Assembly: GCA_016938535.1 (NCBI GenBank)
Contig: JAFGUL010000052.1
Span: forward strand, 1 to 10,392
Length of the DNA stretch: 10,392 nucleotides
Reading direction: 5' to 3'
DNA from: Candidatus Delongbacteria bacterium
GTDB taxonomy: Bacteria > Delongbacteria > UBA4055
Shown here: in pieces, positions 1 to 6,779 of the stretch
Layout of the letters: every line of letters starts with the position of its first letter
Numbering within the stretch: position 1 is the stretch's first letter
Program-made: the position numbers and the translations under genes
Notes under the pieces: generated by a model
What the model was told of the DNA's origin: nothing
What the model saw: only the letters and a program-made list of their open reading frames with translations
Databases searched by the model: none

Positions 1-442
1 CGATTTTATCGAAGCTCAGGGATATATGGGAACTGTCAAAGAAATAACCATTTTCACAACTCACCTGAACACCGTTGATAAAAAGCTCATAATTATCCCT
101 AACGGACCGCTTTCAACAGGCTCACTCACCAATTTTTCGAAAGAACCTCAGAGAAGGGTTGACTGGAAATTCGGAATCGCATATGGTGACGATATGGAGA
201 ATTTTAAAAAAGCCATGAATGAATTTATAGCCGAGGACAGCAGAATATTAAAAGATCCCGCACACTTCATCGGTTTGTCGGAATTGGGAGACAGCTCTGT
301 GAACTTTGCCGTGAGAGCATGGGTGAACGCTGCGGACTACTGGGATGTATTCTTCGACATGAACGAAAAAGTTTACAAGAGATTCAAAGATTACAACCTC
401 AACATTCCGTTCCCGCAGATGGATGTTCATCTCGACAAGTAA
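1..442 (+). CDS. MscS-family small-conductance mechanosensitive channel, C-terminal part (5' truncated by window)
   Basis: This is the last 146 residues of a mechanosensitive ion channel of the MscS family, an inner-membrane pore that opens under membrane tension and releases solutes during osmotic downshock. The reading frame is open from base 2, so the gene begins outside the window. The visible part holds the MscS beta-domain signature: a GYMGTVKEITIFTT stretch, then a conserved IIPNGPLSTG segment, then N-x-S and the RRVDWKFGIAYGDD stretch. It ends with the typical alpha/beta C-terminal domain and the closing NIPFPQMDVHL motif, so the C-terminus is intact. The pore-lining helix lies upstream and is not seen. 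The next gene starts 29 nt after the TAA with no terminator between, so the two may be co-transcribed. The family call is firm. The subtype (MscS, YbdG or other) cannot be decided from this fragment. Confidence 0.93.
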   Translation, partial: DFIEAQGYMGTVKEITIFTTHLNTVDKKLIIIPNGPLSTGSLTNFSKEPQRRVDWKFGIAYGDDMENFKKAMNEFIAEDSRILKDPAHFIGLSELGDSSVNFAVRAWVNAADYWDVFFDMNEKVYKRFKDYNLNIPFPQMDVHLDK

Positions 443-460
443 AAAATCAGAACAAATGAA

Positions 461-467
461 AGGAGGT
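461..467 (+). promoter_or_regulatory. Strong Shine-Dalgarno site of the DUF3078 gene
   Basis: AGGAGGT lies 4 nt before the ATG at 472 and is nearly a full match to the anti-Shine-Dalgarno sequence. It fixes the start of the DUF3078 gene. It is also mild evidence against a true Bacteroidota host, where such sites are usually weak or absent. Confidence 0.8.
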
Positions 468-471
468 TCAA

Positions 472-1350
472 ATGAAAAAAATAATTTCATTAATAATCGG
501 GCTGGTATTGACAGCCTCAATTTTTTCACAGACAACGGAGGCGGAAGAAACACTGAAAGCAAAACTGAAAGCAACAGACTCAGGCTGGAAAACCGGCGGG
601 GTTGTTAATGTGAACTTCTCACAGGCTGCTTTTTCTTCAAATTGGGCTGACGGGACTGAAAATTCAATGTCAATTACATCTCTTATAAGCATATTCGCGA
701 ATTTCTCTGACGGCGCAAATGTCTGGGACAACACCCTCGATCTAGGTTACGGGTTCCTGAAGCAGGGAAGCAACGATCTTGTGAAATCCGATGATAAGAT
801 CGACCTGACATCAAAATACGGCAGACAGGCGTTCTCTGACTGGTATTATGCAGCACTATTAAATCTTAAATCTCAAATGACACCTACATATGATCTTGCT
901 GAGAACACGATCTCGCAGTTTCTTTCACCGGGATATATTCTGGGTGCTGCCGGTATGGACTGGAAACCTATGCCTGAATTGAGTATTTTCATATCACCGA
1001 TAACTCTTAAGGCTACTATGTATTTGAATTCTGATCACGCTGACTGGTATCAGGAAGGAGACGCTGTGCTTTCAGATATCGGGGGATACCTTAGGGTTGT
1101 TTACAAAAAAGAGATATTCACAAATATCGGATACGAAACAAAACTCGAGATGTTCTCGAACTACCAGGAAGATGAAGAAAGAGATCAGAAACCTCAGAAT
1201 ATAGATATTTTATGGAGCAACCTGATAACAATGAAAGTAAATCAGTATGTAAATGCCAATTTTACATTCGATCTGGCTCATGATGACAATCAGAGCAGAG
1301 ATACACAGTTCAAAGAAGTTCTCGGTATAGGCATAAGCTATGTATTTTAG
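472..1350 (+). CDS. DUF3078 family protein, probable outer-membrane beta-barrel
   Basis: This 292-residue protein has an N-terminal signal peptide: KK, then a hydrophobic stretch, with likely cleavage near residue 20 (SIFSQ). The mature part resembles the DUF3078 family in its order of motifs. These are a W-x-x-GG segment (about residues 38-42), FSQAAFSSNWADG (about 49-61), a WDNTLDLGYG stretch, then DDKIDLTSKYG and SDWYYAALLNLKSQMTP, and a late SPITLKATMYL segment. Alternating polar and hydrophobic beta-strands and a C-terminal phenylalanine (GISYVF) fit a BAM-assembled outer-membrane barrel. The biochemical function of the family is unknown. The gene sits between an MscS channel gene and a rho-independent terminator, so it ends its transcription unit. 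The start is fixed by the strong ribosome binding site just upstream. I am fairly sure of the family; barrel topology is inferred. Confidence 0.85.
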   Translation: MKKIISLIIGLVLTASIFSQTTEAEETLKAKLKATDSGWKTGGVVNVNFSQAAFSSNWADGTENSMSITSLISIFANFSDGANVWDNTLDLGYGFLKQGSNDLVKSDDKIDLTSKYGRQAFSDWYYAALLNLKSQMTPTYDLAENTISQFLSPGYILGAAGMDWKPMPELSIFISPITLKATMYLNSDHADWYQEGDAVLSDIGGYLRVVYKKEIFTNIGYETKLEMFSNYQEDEERDQKPQNIDILWSNLITMKVNQYVNANFTFDLAHDDNQSRDTQFKEVLGIGISYVF

Positions 1351-1367
1351 AAGGTAAATATTCTAAT

Positions 1368-1397
1368 AAAAGCCCGGGTAAATTTCCGGGCTTTTTT
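1368..1397 (+). terminator. Intrinsic (rho-independent) terminator after the DUF3078 gene
   Basis: AGCCCGG (1371-1377) pairs with CCGGGCT (1386-1392). Flanking A and T residues extend the stem, the loop is about 8 nt, and the right arm ends in a run of six T. It lies about 20 nt after the TAG stop at 1350 and separates this unit from the tricorn-lptFG operon. Confidence 0.9.
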
Positions 1398-1399
1398 GT

Positions 1400-1427
1400 T
1401 TGTTTTTACGGCTTAATTGTTTATATT
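1400..1427 (+). promoter_or_regulatory. Possible promoter of the tricorn-lptFG operon
   Basis: The 62-nt gap after the terminator must hold the promoter of the downstream operon if the terminator works. TATATT at 1422-1427 is a good -10 candidate (5 of 6 with TATAAT). The best spaced -35 is only a weak TTGTTT at 1400-1405, 16 nt away. The region is T-rich, so chance matches are likely, and the host's promoter consensus is not known. Confidence 0.35.
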
Positions 1428-1432
1428 TTTAA

Positions 1433-1450
1433 CCGTTATTAAACTAACGG
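1433..1450 (+). repeat. Short inverted repeat in the leader of the tricorn-like gene
   Basis: CCGTTA (1433-1438) and TAACGG (1445-1450) form a perfect 6-bp inverted repeat around a 6-nt spacer. It lies between the candidate -10 box and the ATG at 1460, with the weak ribosome binding site GGGGA overlapping its right arm. It could be an operator or an RNA hairpin that hides the ribosome binding site, or it could be chance. Confidence 0.4.
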
Positions 1451-1459
1451 GGATTTGCC

Positions 1460-4400
1460 ATGAAACTTAAAACCGTAATACTACTCCTGTCTTCAATAGC
1501 TCTTCTCGCTTTTGAGCCTAAATTCATGAGAGATCCTGCGATATCACCTGACGGTTCCGAGATTTGTTTCGAATATAAAAATGATCTCTGGAAAGTTCCG
1601 TTCGACGGTGGAGAGGCAAAAAGGCTGACTTCAGTTCCTGGTTCAGTTTCCGCCCCGGCTTATTCTCCCGACGGAAAATTTATCGCTTTCAATTCCGGCA
1701 GAGAAGGATATAATGCCGTTTATGTAATGCCTTCAAACGGAGGAAAGGCAAAAAAAGTCGTTTCGGGCAATTATACTGTCGTGGACTGGTTTAACGATTC
1801 TGAGCACATTCTGCTTACCAGACCTGTTTCATTTACAGGGAATAAGTTATTTAAGGTTAAAACAGACGGTTCAGGTCTTACAGACTTAAATGCGATAGGT
1901 TTCGTCTTCGCGGATCTTGACAAAGAGAACAGACGGGCGGTTTTTTCCCACCTTGGAGATCCGCACAGGATAAGCATGAAGGGAAGCCGTAACGGCAGCA
2001 TTCATCTTTACGATCTTGAAACAGATTCCTACAAAAAAATATATGACGGCAAATACACTGAAAGATATCCCGTTTTTTCCAAGACAGGCAAAGGTATTTA
2101 TTTCACAAGATCGGACGGTGAACATTTTCAGATATGTCTCATGCCTGAAACGGAGATCGGTAAAGATGATCCTGAAATCACACAACTGACACAGTTCGAT
2201 ACATGGTCGGCGAGAGATATTTCGATCGCAAGGGAGAACGACAGAATAACCTTCGAATTCTTTGACGCACTTTGGACGCTTGATCCTGAAACCGCTAAAT
2301 ACGGTAAAGTCGAGATCGAAATAAAAGAAGACATGTTCGGATCAGACACTCAAAACGACCTTAAGGCATCGGCTACAGACCTGTTCGCTCCTTCTGCAAA
2401 AGGCGACTGGGCTGCTTTTAAATACAAATACGATCTTTTTGCCGTTCCTTACGAGGGCGGGGAATTAAAAAGACTCACTCAAGATTCTGAAGGTATAGGC
2501 GATGTTGTAGTGGCGGAAGACAATCATACTGTTTTTTTTACATCATTGAGAGAAGGTAATTACAGGCTTTTCAGGACATCGGTAAAATCGGACAAAGAAC
2601 CTGAAATGATCAAATGGAGCGCTGATAAGATAATAGAAGGAATAGCTTTGAGCAGCAACAGACTGCTTATTTATTATTCTGATGAAAACAGTGTAAGGAT
2701 GCTTGCGGTCAAGGATGCGCAGAAAGATGATTTTGTGACAGTAGAAGGCAGTAAGTATGTAATTGATGCTGAGATTTCCTCTGACGGCAACTATGTTTTC
2801 TACTCTGTGCTTGAGCCCGGTCTATATAACAGGGACATTTATATTTTCAATATCAAGACAGGTGAGAAGGAAGTCATTTTATCATACATGGGATGGCTTT
2901 GGAACTTAAAGCTCGATCCTGATGAGGAGTTCGTTTTCTACAACAAGGATAACACTGTTTACAGGGCAGATCTAAAAAAGCTTACTGAATTCCATTTTGA
3001 GAAGGATAAATGGAAGGATATTCTCGAAAAGAAAGATAAAAATAAAGCAAAAGAGGAAAAGAAGGAAAAAAAAGAACCGGATTTTGTAAAAAGCGATCTG
3101 AGTGAAAAAGAGACAGCCATAATTTCATGGCCGGGTGTGAATTATATTATCGGATTTGCTAAAGATCAGACTATTTATTACATAAATGAGTTCGAAGAAA
3201 AATATTTCCTCAGAAAAACAGACTATCAGGCTGAAAAAGACGAAGTGATCTCAGAACTGGCCGGGGGAGAGATCAACAATATAAGCTTCAATGACTCAAC
3301 TTCATCGGTTTTTTATCTTCAGGGCGGCAAGATCAAGTCCTTTAATATAGCTTCAAAGAAGAGCACGGAAACGCCTTTTTCAGTAAATTACACTTATGAC
3401 AGACAGTCAGTTTACCCGAAAGTCTTCAACCAGATACATTCTGTTTTTGCGAGGTGGTTTTACGATCCGAATATGCACGGTGTTGACTGGAATAAGCTTA
3501 AAAAGAAGTACTCGCAGTATCTTAAGATTAAGATGTGGGCGGATCCTTTCAGCGCGGTGATTGACGAAATGATCGGAGAACTCAATGCTTCTCATACGGG
3601 TTACTACGCTTCCAGGGAGCCTGAGGTAAAAAACATGCCGATAGCAGGTATCGGAGCGGAATTCGATTATACATCAAGGCTTGAAAGAGGTATAAAACTG
3701 AAGAAAGTCTATCTGAATTCGATACTCGGAACAGTTCACGGGATCAAAGCGGGAGATATTCTCATATCGGTTGACGGAACTGAGATAACTTCTGCTACAG
3801 ATATTGATTCTCTTTTTGTGAATAAAGTTGATGAAAAGATAAGGCTTGTGATAAGATCAGGCAAAAAAGACGGGGAAATATTCATAAAAGGTCTCGGAAG
3901 CGAATATATGCTTGTTTACGATACTTGGACAGAAGAGAGAAGACTGCTGGTTGACAGCCTCAGCGGCGGAAGGATCGGTTATGCTCACATCAGAGGAATG
4001 TCAGAAGGACCTCTGAATGATTTTATACAGGATCTTTTTATCAGGAACTTTGATAAGGAAGCTGTTGTGATCGATGTCAGGTATAACGGCGGCGGATATA
4101 CTCATGACCAGCTCATTGAAATACTGACTAAAAAGCATTATGCATATACTACGTTGAGGTGGGACGGTGCCGAAAAGAAAAAGTCCCCGCATGACATCTG
4201 GGATAAACCGAGCGTTCTGCTGATCAACAGGAGTTCTTTTTCGGATGCGGAGATATTCCCCCAGCTTTACAGAGATCTCGGTATAGGTAAGATCATAGGC
4301 ACACCCACGAACGGTGATGTGATCGGTACAGGTTCCTACACGCTGATAGACGGATCTTCGATGAGAATGCCGAGGGTAGGCTGGTACAGGCTGGATCACA

Positions 4401-4528
4401 CTAACATGGAAGGTAACGGTGTTGAACCCGACATTTTTATTGATCCTACATTCAGCCAGCTTGTAAAAAATGAGGATCCCGAGCTTAGGAAGGCTGTTGA
4501 AGTTTTACTTTCGGAGCTTGATAATTGA
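1460..4528 (+). CDS. Tricorn-like serine protease (peptidase family S41), exported
   Basis: This 1022-residue protein has the tricorn protease layout and about the family's usual length. Residues 1-17 form a signal peptide (hydrophobic VILLLSSIALLA, likely cut before FEP), placing it in the periplasm or envelope, whereas archaeal tricorn is cytosolic. Beta-propeller repeats follow, with clear WD40-like/PD40 units near 25-57 and 65-101 (SPDG turns) and further blades to about 500. A Lys/Glu-rich linker lies at about 523-543. A PDZ domain spans about 729-808, and the S41 core contains VIDVRYNGGG. Catalytic residues match archaeal tricorn in motif and spacing: S711-H712 in NASHTGY, nucleophile S928 followed by D929 in SSFSDAEIFP, and E984 in MEGNGVEPD. 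The enzyme is therefore probably active. Its substrates are unknown; tricorn normally cuts oligopeptides. The stop overlaps the lptF start by 4 nt, so it leads the five-gene operon. The start is ATG with a weak GGGGA site. Confidence 0.92.
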   Translation: MKLKTVILLLSSIALLAFEPKFMRDPAISPDGSEICFEYKNDLWKVPFDGGEAKRLTSVPGSVSAPAYSPDGKFIAFNSGREGYNAVYVMPSNGGKAKKVVSGNYTVVDWFNDSEHILLTRPVSFTGNKLFKVKTDGSGLTDLNAIGFVFADLDKENRRAVFSHLGDPHRISMKGSRNGSIHLYDLETDSYKKIYDGKYTERYPVFSKTGKGIYFTRSDGEHFQICLMPETEIGKDDPEITQLTQFDTWSARDISIARENDRITFEFFDALWTLDPETAKYGKVEIEIKEDMFGSDTQNDLKASATDLFAPSAKGDWAAFKYKYDLFAVPYEGGELKRLTQDSEGIGDVVVAEDNHTVFFTSLREGNYRLFRTSVKSDKEPEMIKWSADKIIEGIALSSNRLLIYYSDENSVRMLAVKDAQKDDFVTVEGSKYVIDAEISSDGNYVFYSVLEPGLYNRDIYIFNIKTGEKEVILSYMGWLWNLKLDPDEEFVFYNKDNTVYRADLKKLTEFHFEKDKWKDILEKKDKNKAKEEKKEKKEPDFVKSDLSEKETAIISWPGVNYIIGFAKDQTIYYINEFEEKYFLRKTDYQAEKDEVISELAGGEINNISFNDSTSSVFYLQGGKIKSFNIASKKSTETPFSVNYTYDRQSVYPKVFNQIHSVFARWFYDPNMHGVDWNKLKKKYSQYLKIKMWADPFSAVIDEMIGELNASHTGYYASREPEVKNMPIAGIGAEFDYTSRLERGIKLKKVYLNSILGTVHGIKAGDILISVDGTEITSATDIDSLFVNKVDEKIRLVIRSGKKDGEIFIKGLGSEYMLVYDTWTEERRLLVDSLSGGRIGYAHIRGMSEGPLNDFIQDLFIRNFDKEAVVIDVRYNGGGYTHDQLIEILTKKHYAYTTLRWDGAEKKKSPHDIWDKPSVLLINRSSFSDAEIFPQLYRDLGIGKIIGTPTNGDVIGTGSYTLIDGSSMRMPRVGWYRLDHTNMEGNGVEPDIFIDPTFSQLVKNEDPELRKAVEVLLSELDN
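4513..4516 (+). promoter_or_regulatory. Ribosome binding site supporting the TTG start of lptF
   Basis: GGAG, 8 nt before the TTG at 4525 and inside the end of the tricorn-like gene, supports a non-ATG start. The next in-frame ATG (4576) would remove the conserved N-terminal SYILKEHIFPFF segment. Confidence 0.6.
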
Positions 4529-5712
4529 GGATAATTAATTCCTACATACTTAAGGAGCATATCTTTCCGTTCTTTATGTCGCTGGGTATGATACTTTTCC
4601 TTTTTGTTCTGAATATTATCATGAAGATGATGACCTCTTTTGTCGGTAAAGACCTTGATATTCTGGTGATAATCGAGTTTTTCTATCTCAGCCTAGGCTG
4701 GATACTGGCCCTTGCAATTCCGATGTCGGTTCTGGTAGCCTCACTTATGGCATACGGCAGACTTTCCCAGGATAACGAATGGAGCGTGATGCAGTCAAGC
4801 GGAATATCAATTTATCAGGCGATCGCACCGGCTGTCATCGGGGGAATACTACTGAGTTTCGGAATGCTGTATTTTCACGATCATATTCTGCCTGAAATGA
4901 ACCACCGGAGCAAGGTCATAAAAACCTCGATATCCAGAAAAAAACCGCTTGCCGCCATCGAACCGGGGATTTTCATAAGCGATATTCCAGGACTGGTCAT
5001 AAAGGCTGAAACGGTAGATCATCAGAGAAACGAGCTTTACAAGGTGATACTCCTCGACAATTCAAGGACGGGTAAATACAGAAGGACCATTACGGCAGAT
5101 AAGGGAAAGCTGGTTTACGACCAGTCTGTAAGCCGCTACAGGATCACTCTGACTGACGGTGAGATCTCGAATCTTGATCCTCAGAAGCCCGACGGATATT
5201 TCAGATCGAAATTCTCAAGGATGGAGATCAGTAAAGAAGTTTCGGGAGTTGATTTTGAAGTGAAAGAGAGCAATTATTACGGTGACCGTGAAAAAAGTAC
5301 GGACAGCCTGATGGCAAAGATAGTCAGACTCAAAGAAAGGAAGGCTTCACCCTTGCTCATAGCGCAGGTCGAAGTTGAGTATCACAAGAAATACGCTCTG
5401 TCGTTCGCCTGTCTTGTTATGATTCTAATAGGTGCACCGCTCGGCCTTATGTCAGGCAGAGGAGGGCTCGGGGGTTCCACTTCATTAAGCATACTGATCT
5501 TCACGATATACTGGTTTTTTCTTGTTTCAGGCGAAGATCTTGCCAACAGGGGAAAGCTTGATCCTTTCTGGTCAATGTGGAACGCGAATTTTATTATAGG
5601 ATTTCTCGGTATTGTCATGATCTATTTTGCATCAAAGGGAGTTAAGATCAATTTCAGCTGGATCGGAGCAGTATTTTCCCGTATTAAAAGCTTGTTCGGG
5701 AGCAGAAAATAA
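4525..5712 (+). CDS. lptF: LPS export permease of the LptF/LptG (YjgP/YjgQ) family, LptF-like
   Basis: This is an inner-membrane subunit of the LptB2FG transporter, which extracts lipopolysaccharide from the inner membrane and passes it to LptC/LptA. The 395-residue length is usual for the family. Membrane helices are visible at about 13-35, 58-76, 98-117, 289-309, 318-336 and 352-370. A periplasmic beta-jellyroll domain lies between helices 3 and 4 (about 140-245). The family's coupling region reads RLSQDNEWSVMQSSGIS (about 79-95), and a conserved IGAPLGLMSGRGG loop follows helix 4. It starts with TTG in a TTGA overlap with the stop of the tricorn-like gene. The SYILKEHIFPFF segment, typical of the family's N-terminus, supports that start. 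It ends with a basic tail. A second family member follows directly, so this one is taken as LptF by order and similarity. The family is certain; the F/G assignment is less so. Confidence 0.92.
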   Translation: MRIINSYILKEHIFPFFMSLGMILFLFVLNIIMKMMTSFVGKDLDILVIIEFFYLSLGWILALAIPMSVLVASLMAYGRLSQDNEWSVMQSSGISIYQAIAPAVIGGILLSFGMLYFHDHILPEMNHRSKVIKTSISRKKPLAAIEPGIFISDIPGLVIKAETVDHQRNELYKVILLDNSRTGKYRRTITADKGKLVYDQSVSRYRITLTDGEISNLDPQKPDGYFRSKFSRMEISKEVSGVDFEVKESNYYGDREKSTDSLMAKIVRLKERKASPLLIAQVEVEYHKKYALSFACLVMILIGAPLGLMSGRGGLGGSTSLSILIFTIYWFFLVSGEDLANRGKLDPFWSMWNANFIIGFLGIVMIYFASKGVKINFSWIGAVFSRIKSLFGSRK

Positions 5713-6779
5713 TGCTGAGGATACTTGATAAATATATTCTGAAGAAATTTACGGTCACATTGATGGTCTCTCTTCTTGCAATGATGCTGGTTTATATAGT
5801 AATTGACCTGTTCGATCATCTGAATAAATTTCTTGATGCAGAGATGCCTCTGATCGGTTTTGTAATGTATTACACGCTTAAAATACCGGAGATCATCTAC
5901 CAGCTTTTTCCCGTGGTCGTTTTCATGTCGCTGCTTTTCACTCTCGGAAATCTGACAAAATATAAAGAGATAACAGCCATGATGTCATCCGGCATCAGTC
6001 TCTTAAGAATATCGGCACCGATGATATTTCTCGGATCACTTCTTTCAGTATCCCATTTCTTCTTCGGAGAGACCGCTGTGCCTTACGCGGCCAGGAAGCA
6101 TTATGAGGTCAGAGATTATTACATGGGCAAGAAAGCGAAATTCCACAGGAGAAAGAACGAGTTCGTATATCAGGAAAAGAACAGCGTCGTATATATCAAC
6201 ACTTATGACGGCAGATCAGGACTGGCCGCAGGAATTTCAATTCAGGCTATATCTGAGGCTAAGATCAATTTCAGGATAGATGCGGACAGGATGACTTTCG
6301 GCGACGGCAAATGGAAATTGAAAGACGCGGTAAAAAGAACATTCACATCTGACTCGACACTTTATGAGAGCTTTGATTCTCTAAGCGTTTTTCTGGATTT
6401 TGAACCGGACGACATAATGGAGATAGAATTAAAGCCGATCGAGATGGGTTATTTTGAACTTCAGGAGTATATCGCAAAAAGGAAGAGCTTCGGGACAGAA
6501 ATGACCAAATGGGAAGTTGAGAAAATGTCGAAAGTATCATACAGTGCGATCACCCTGGTACTCATACTGATAGCGATCCCTCTCGGTACAGGCAGGGCAA
6601 GGAGCGCAGCGTCGGTAAATTTCGGAGTGTCTGTAGGAATGGCATTCATTTATTACCTTCTTATAATAATGTTCAAGAACTGGGGTGCGGTAGGTCAGCT
6701 TGATGTTATAACTGCTGCATGGGGACCAAATATCATATTCGGTCTGTTCGGGATCTATCTTATAAAAAAGGCAGGATAA
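5712..6779 (+). CDS. lptG: LPS export permease of the LptF/LptG (YjgP/YjgQ) family, LptG-like
   Basis: This is the second permease subunit of the LptB2FG exporter, 355 residues long. The N-terminus LRILDKYILKKF and the IDLFDHLNKF segment after helix 1 resemble LptG. Helices lie at about 13-33, 60-79, 101-118, 275-293, 304-321 and 333-351, with a periplasmic beta-jellyroll at about 140-240. The cytoplasmic coupling segment reads LTKYKEITAMMSSGIS (81-96), and an IAIPLGTGRARS loop follows helix 4, both typical of the family. The start ATG shares one base with the TAA stop of lptF (TAATG). GGGAG at 5698-5702 lies 9 nt upstream, so translation is probably coupled and gives equal amounts of the two partners. 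The ATPase LptB and the LptC/A/D genes are not in the window. Confidence 0.93.
   Translation: MLRILDKYILKKFTVTLMVSLLAMMLVYIVIDLFDHLNKFLDAEMPLIGFVMYYTLKIPEIIYQLFPVVVFMSLLFTLGNLTKYKEITAMMSSGISLLRISAPMIFLGSLLSVSHFFFGETAVPYAARKHYEVRDYYMGKKAKFHRRKNEFVYQEKNSVVYINTYDGRSGLAAGISIQAISEAKINFRIDADRMTFGDGKWKLKDAVKRTFTSDSTLYESFDSLSVFLDFEPDDIMEIELKPIEMGYFELQEYIAKRKSFGTEMTKWEVEKMSKVSYSAITLVLILIAIPLGTGRARSAASVNFGVSVGMAFIYYLLIIMFKNWGAVGQLDVITAAWGPNIIFGLFGIYLIKKAG
6768..6776 (+). promoter_or_regulatory. Ribosome binding region that decides the deacetylase start at 6779
   Basis: AAGG (6768-6771) followed by AGGA (6773-6776) lies just upstream of the ATG at 6779. An in-frame start at 6719 would run 60 nt into lptG and has no comparable site. 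The TAATG junction also repeats the pattern of the preceding gene pair. Confidence 0.6.

Noticed and set aside
248..574. 108-codon open frame on the - strand
   Set aside because: It is antisense to the MscS C-terminus and the DUF3078 signal peptide, both well supported on the + strand.
1351..1459. Possible riboswitch or small RNA in the 109-nt gap
   Set aside because: The space is taken up by the terminator, a T-rich candidate promoter and a 6-bp inverted repeat. There is no room for a known riboswitch fold.
4001..4399. 132-codon open frame on the - strand
   Set aside because: It lies wholly inside the S41 catalytic core of the tricorn-like gene, which has clear conserved motifs. The antisense product has no recognisable features.
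6719..6778. 20-codon N-terminal extension of the deacetylase-like protein
   Set aside because: It would overlap lptG by 61 nt and encodes a non-conserved sequence (MGTKYHIRSVRDLSYKKGRI). The TAATG start at 6779 fits the operon pattern.
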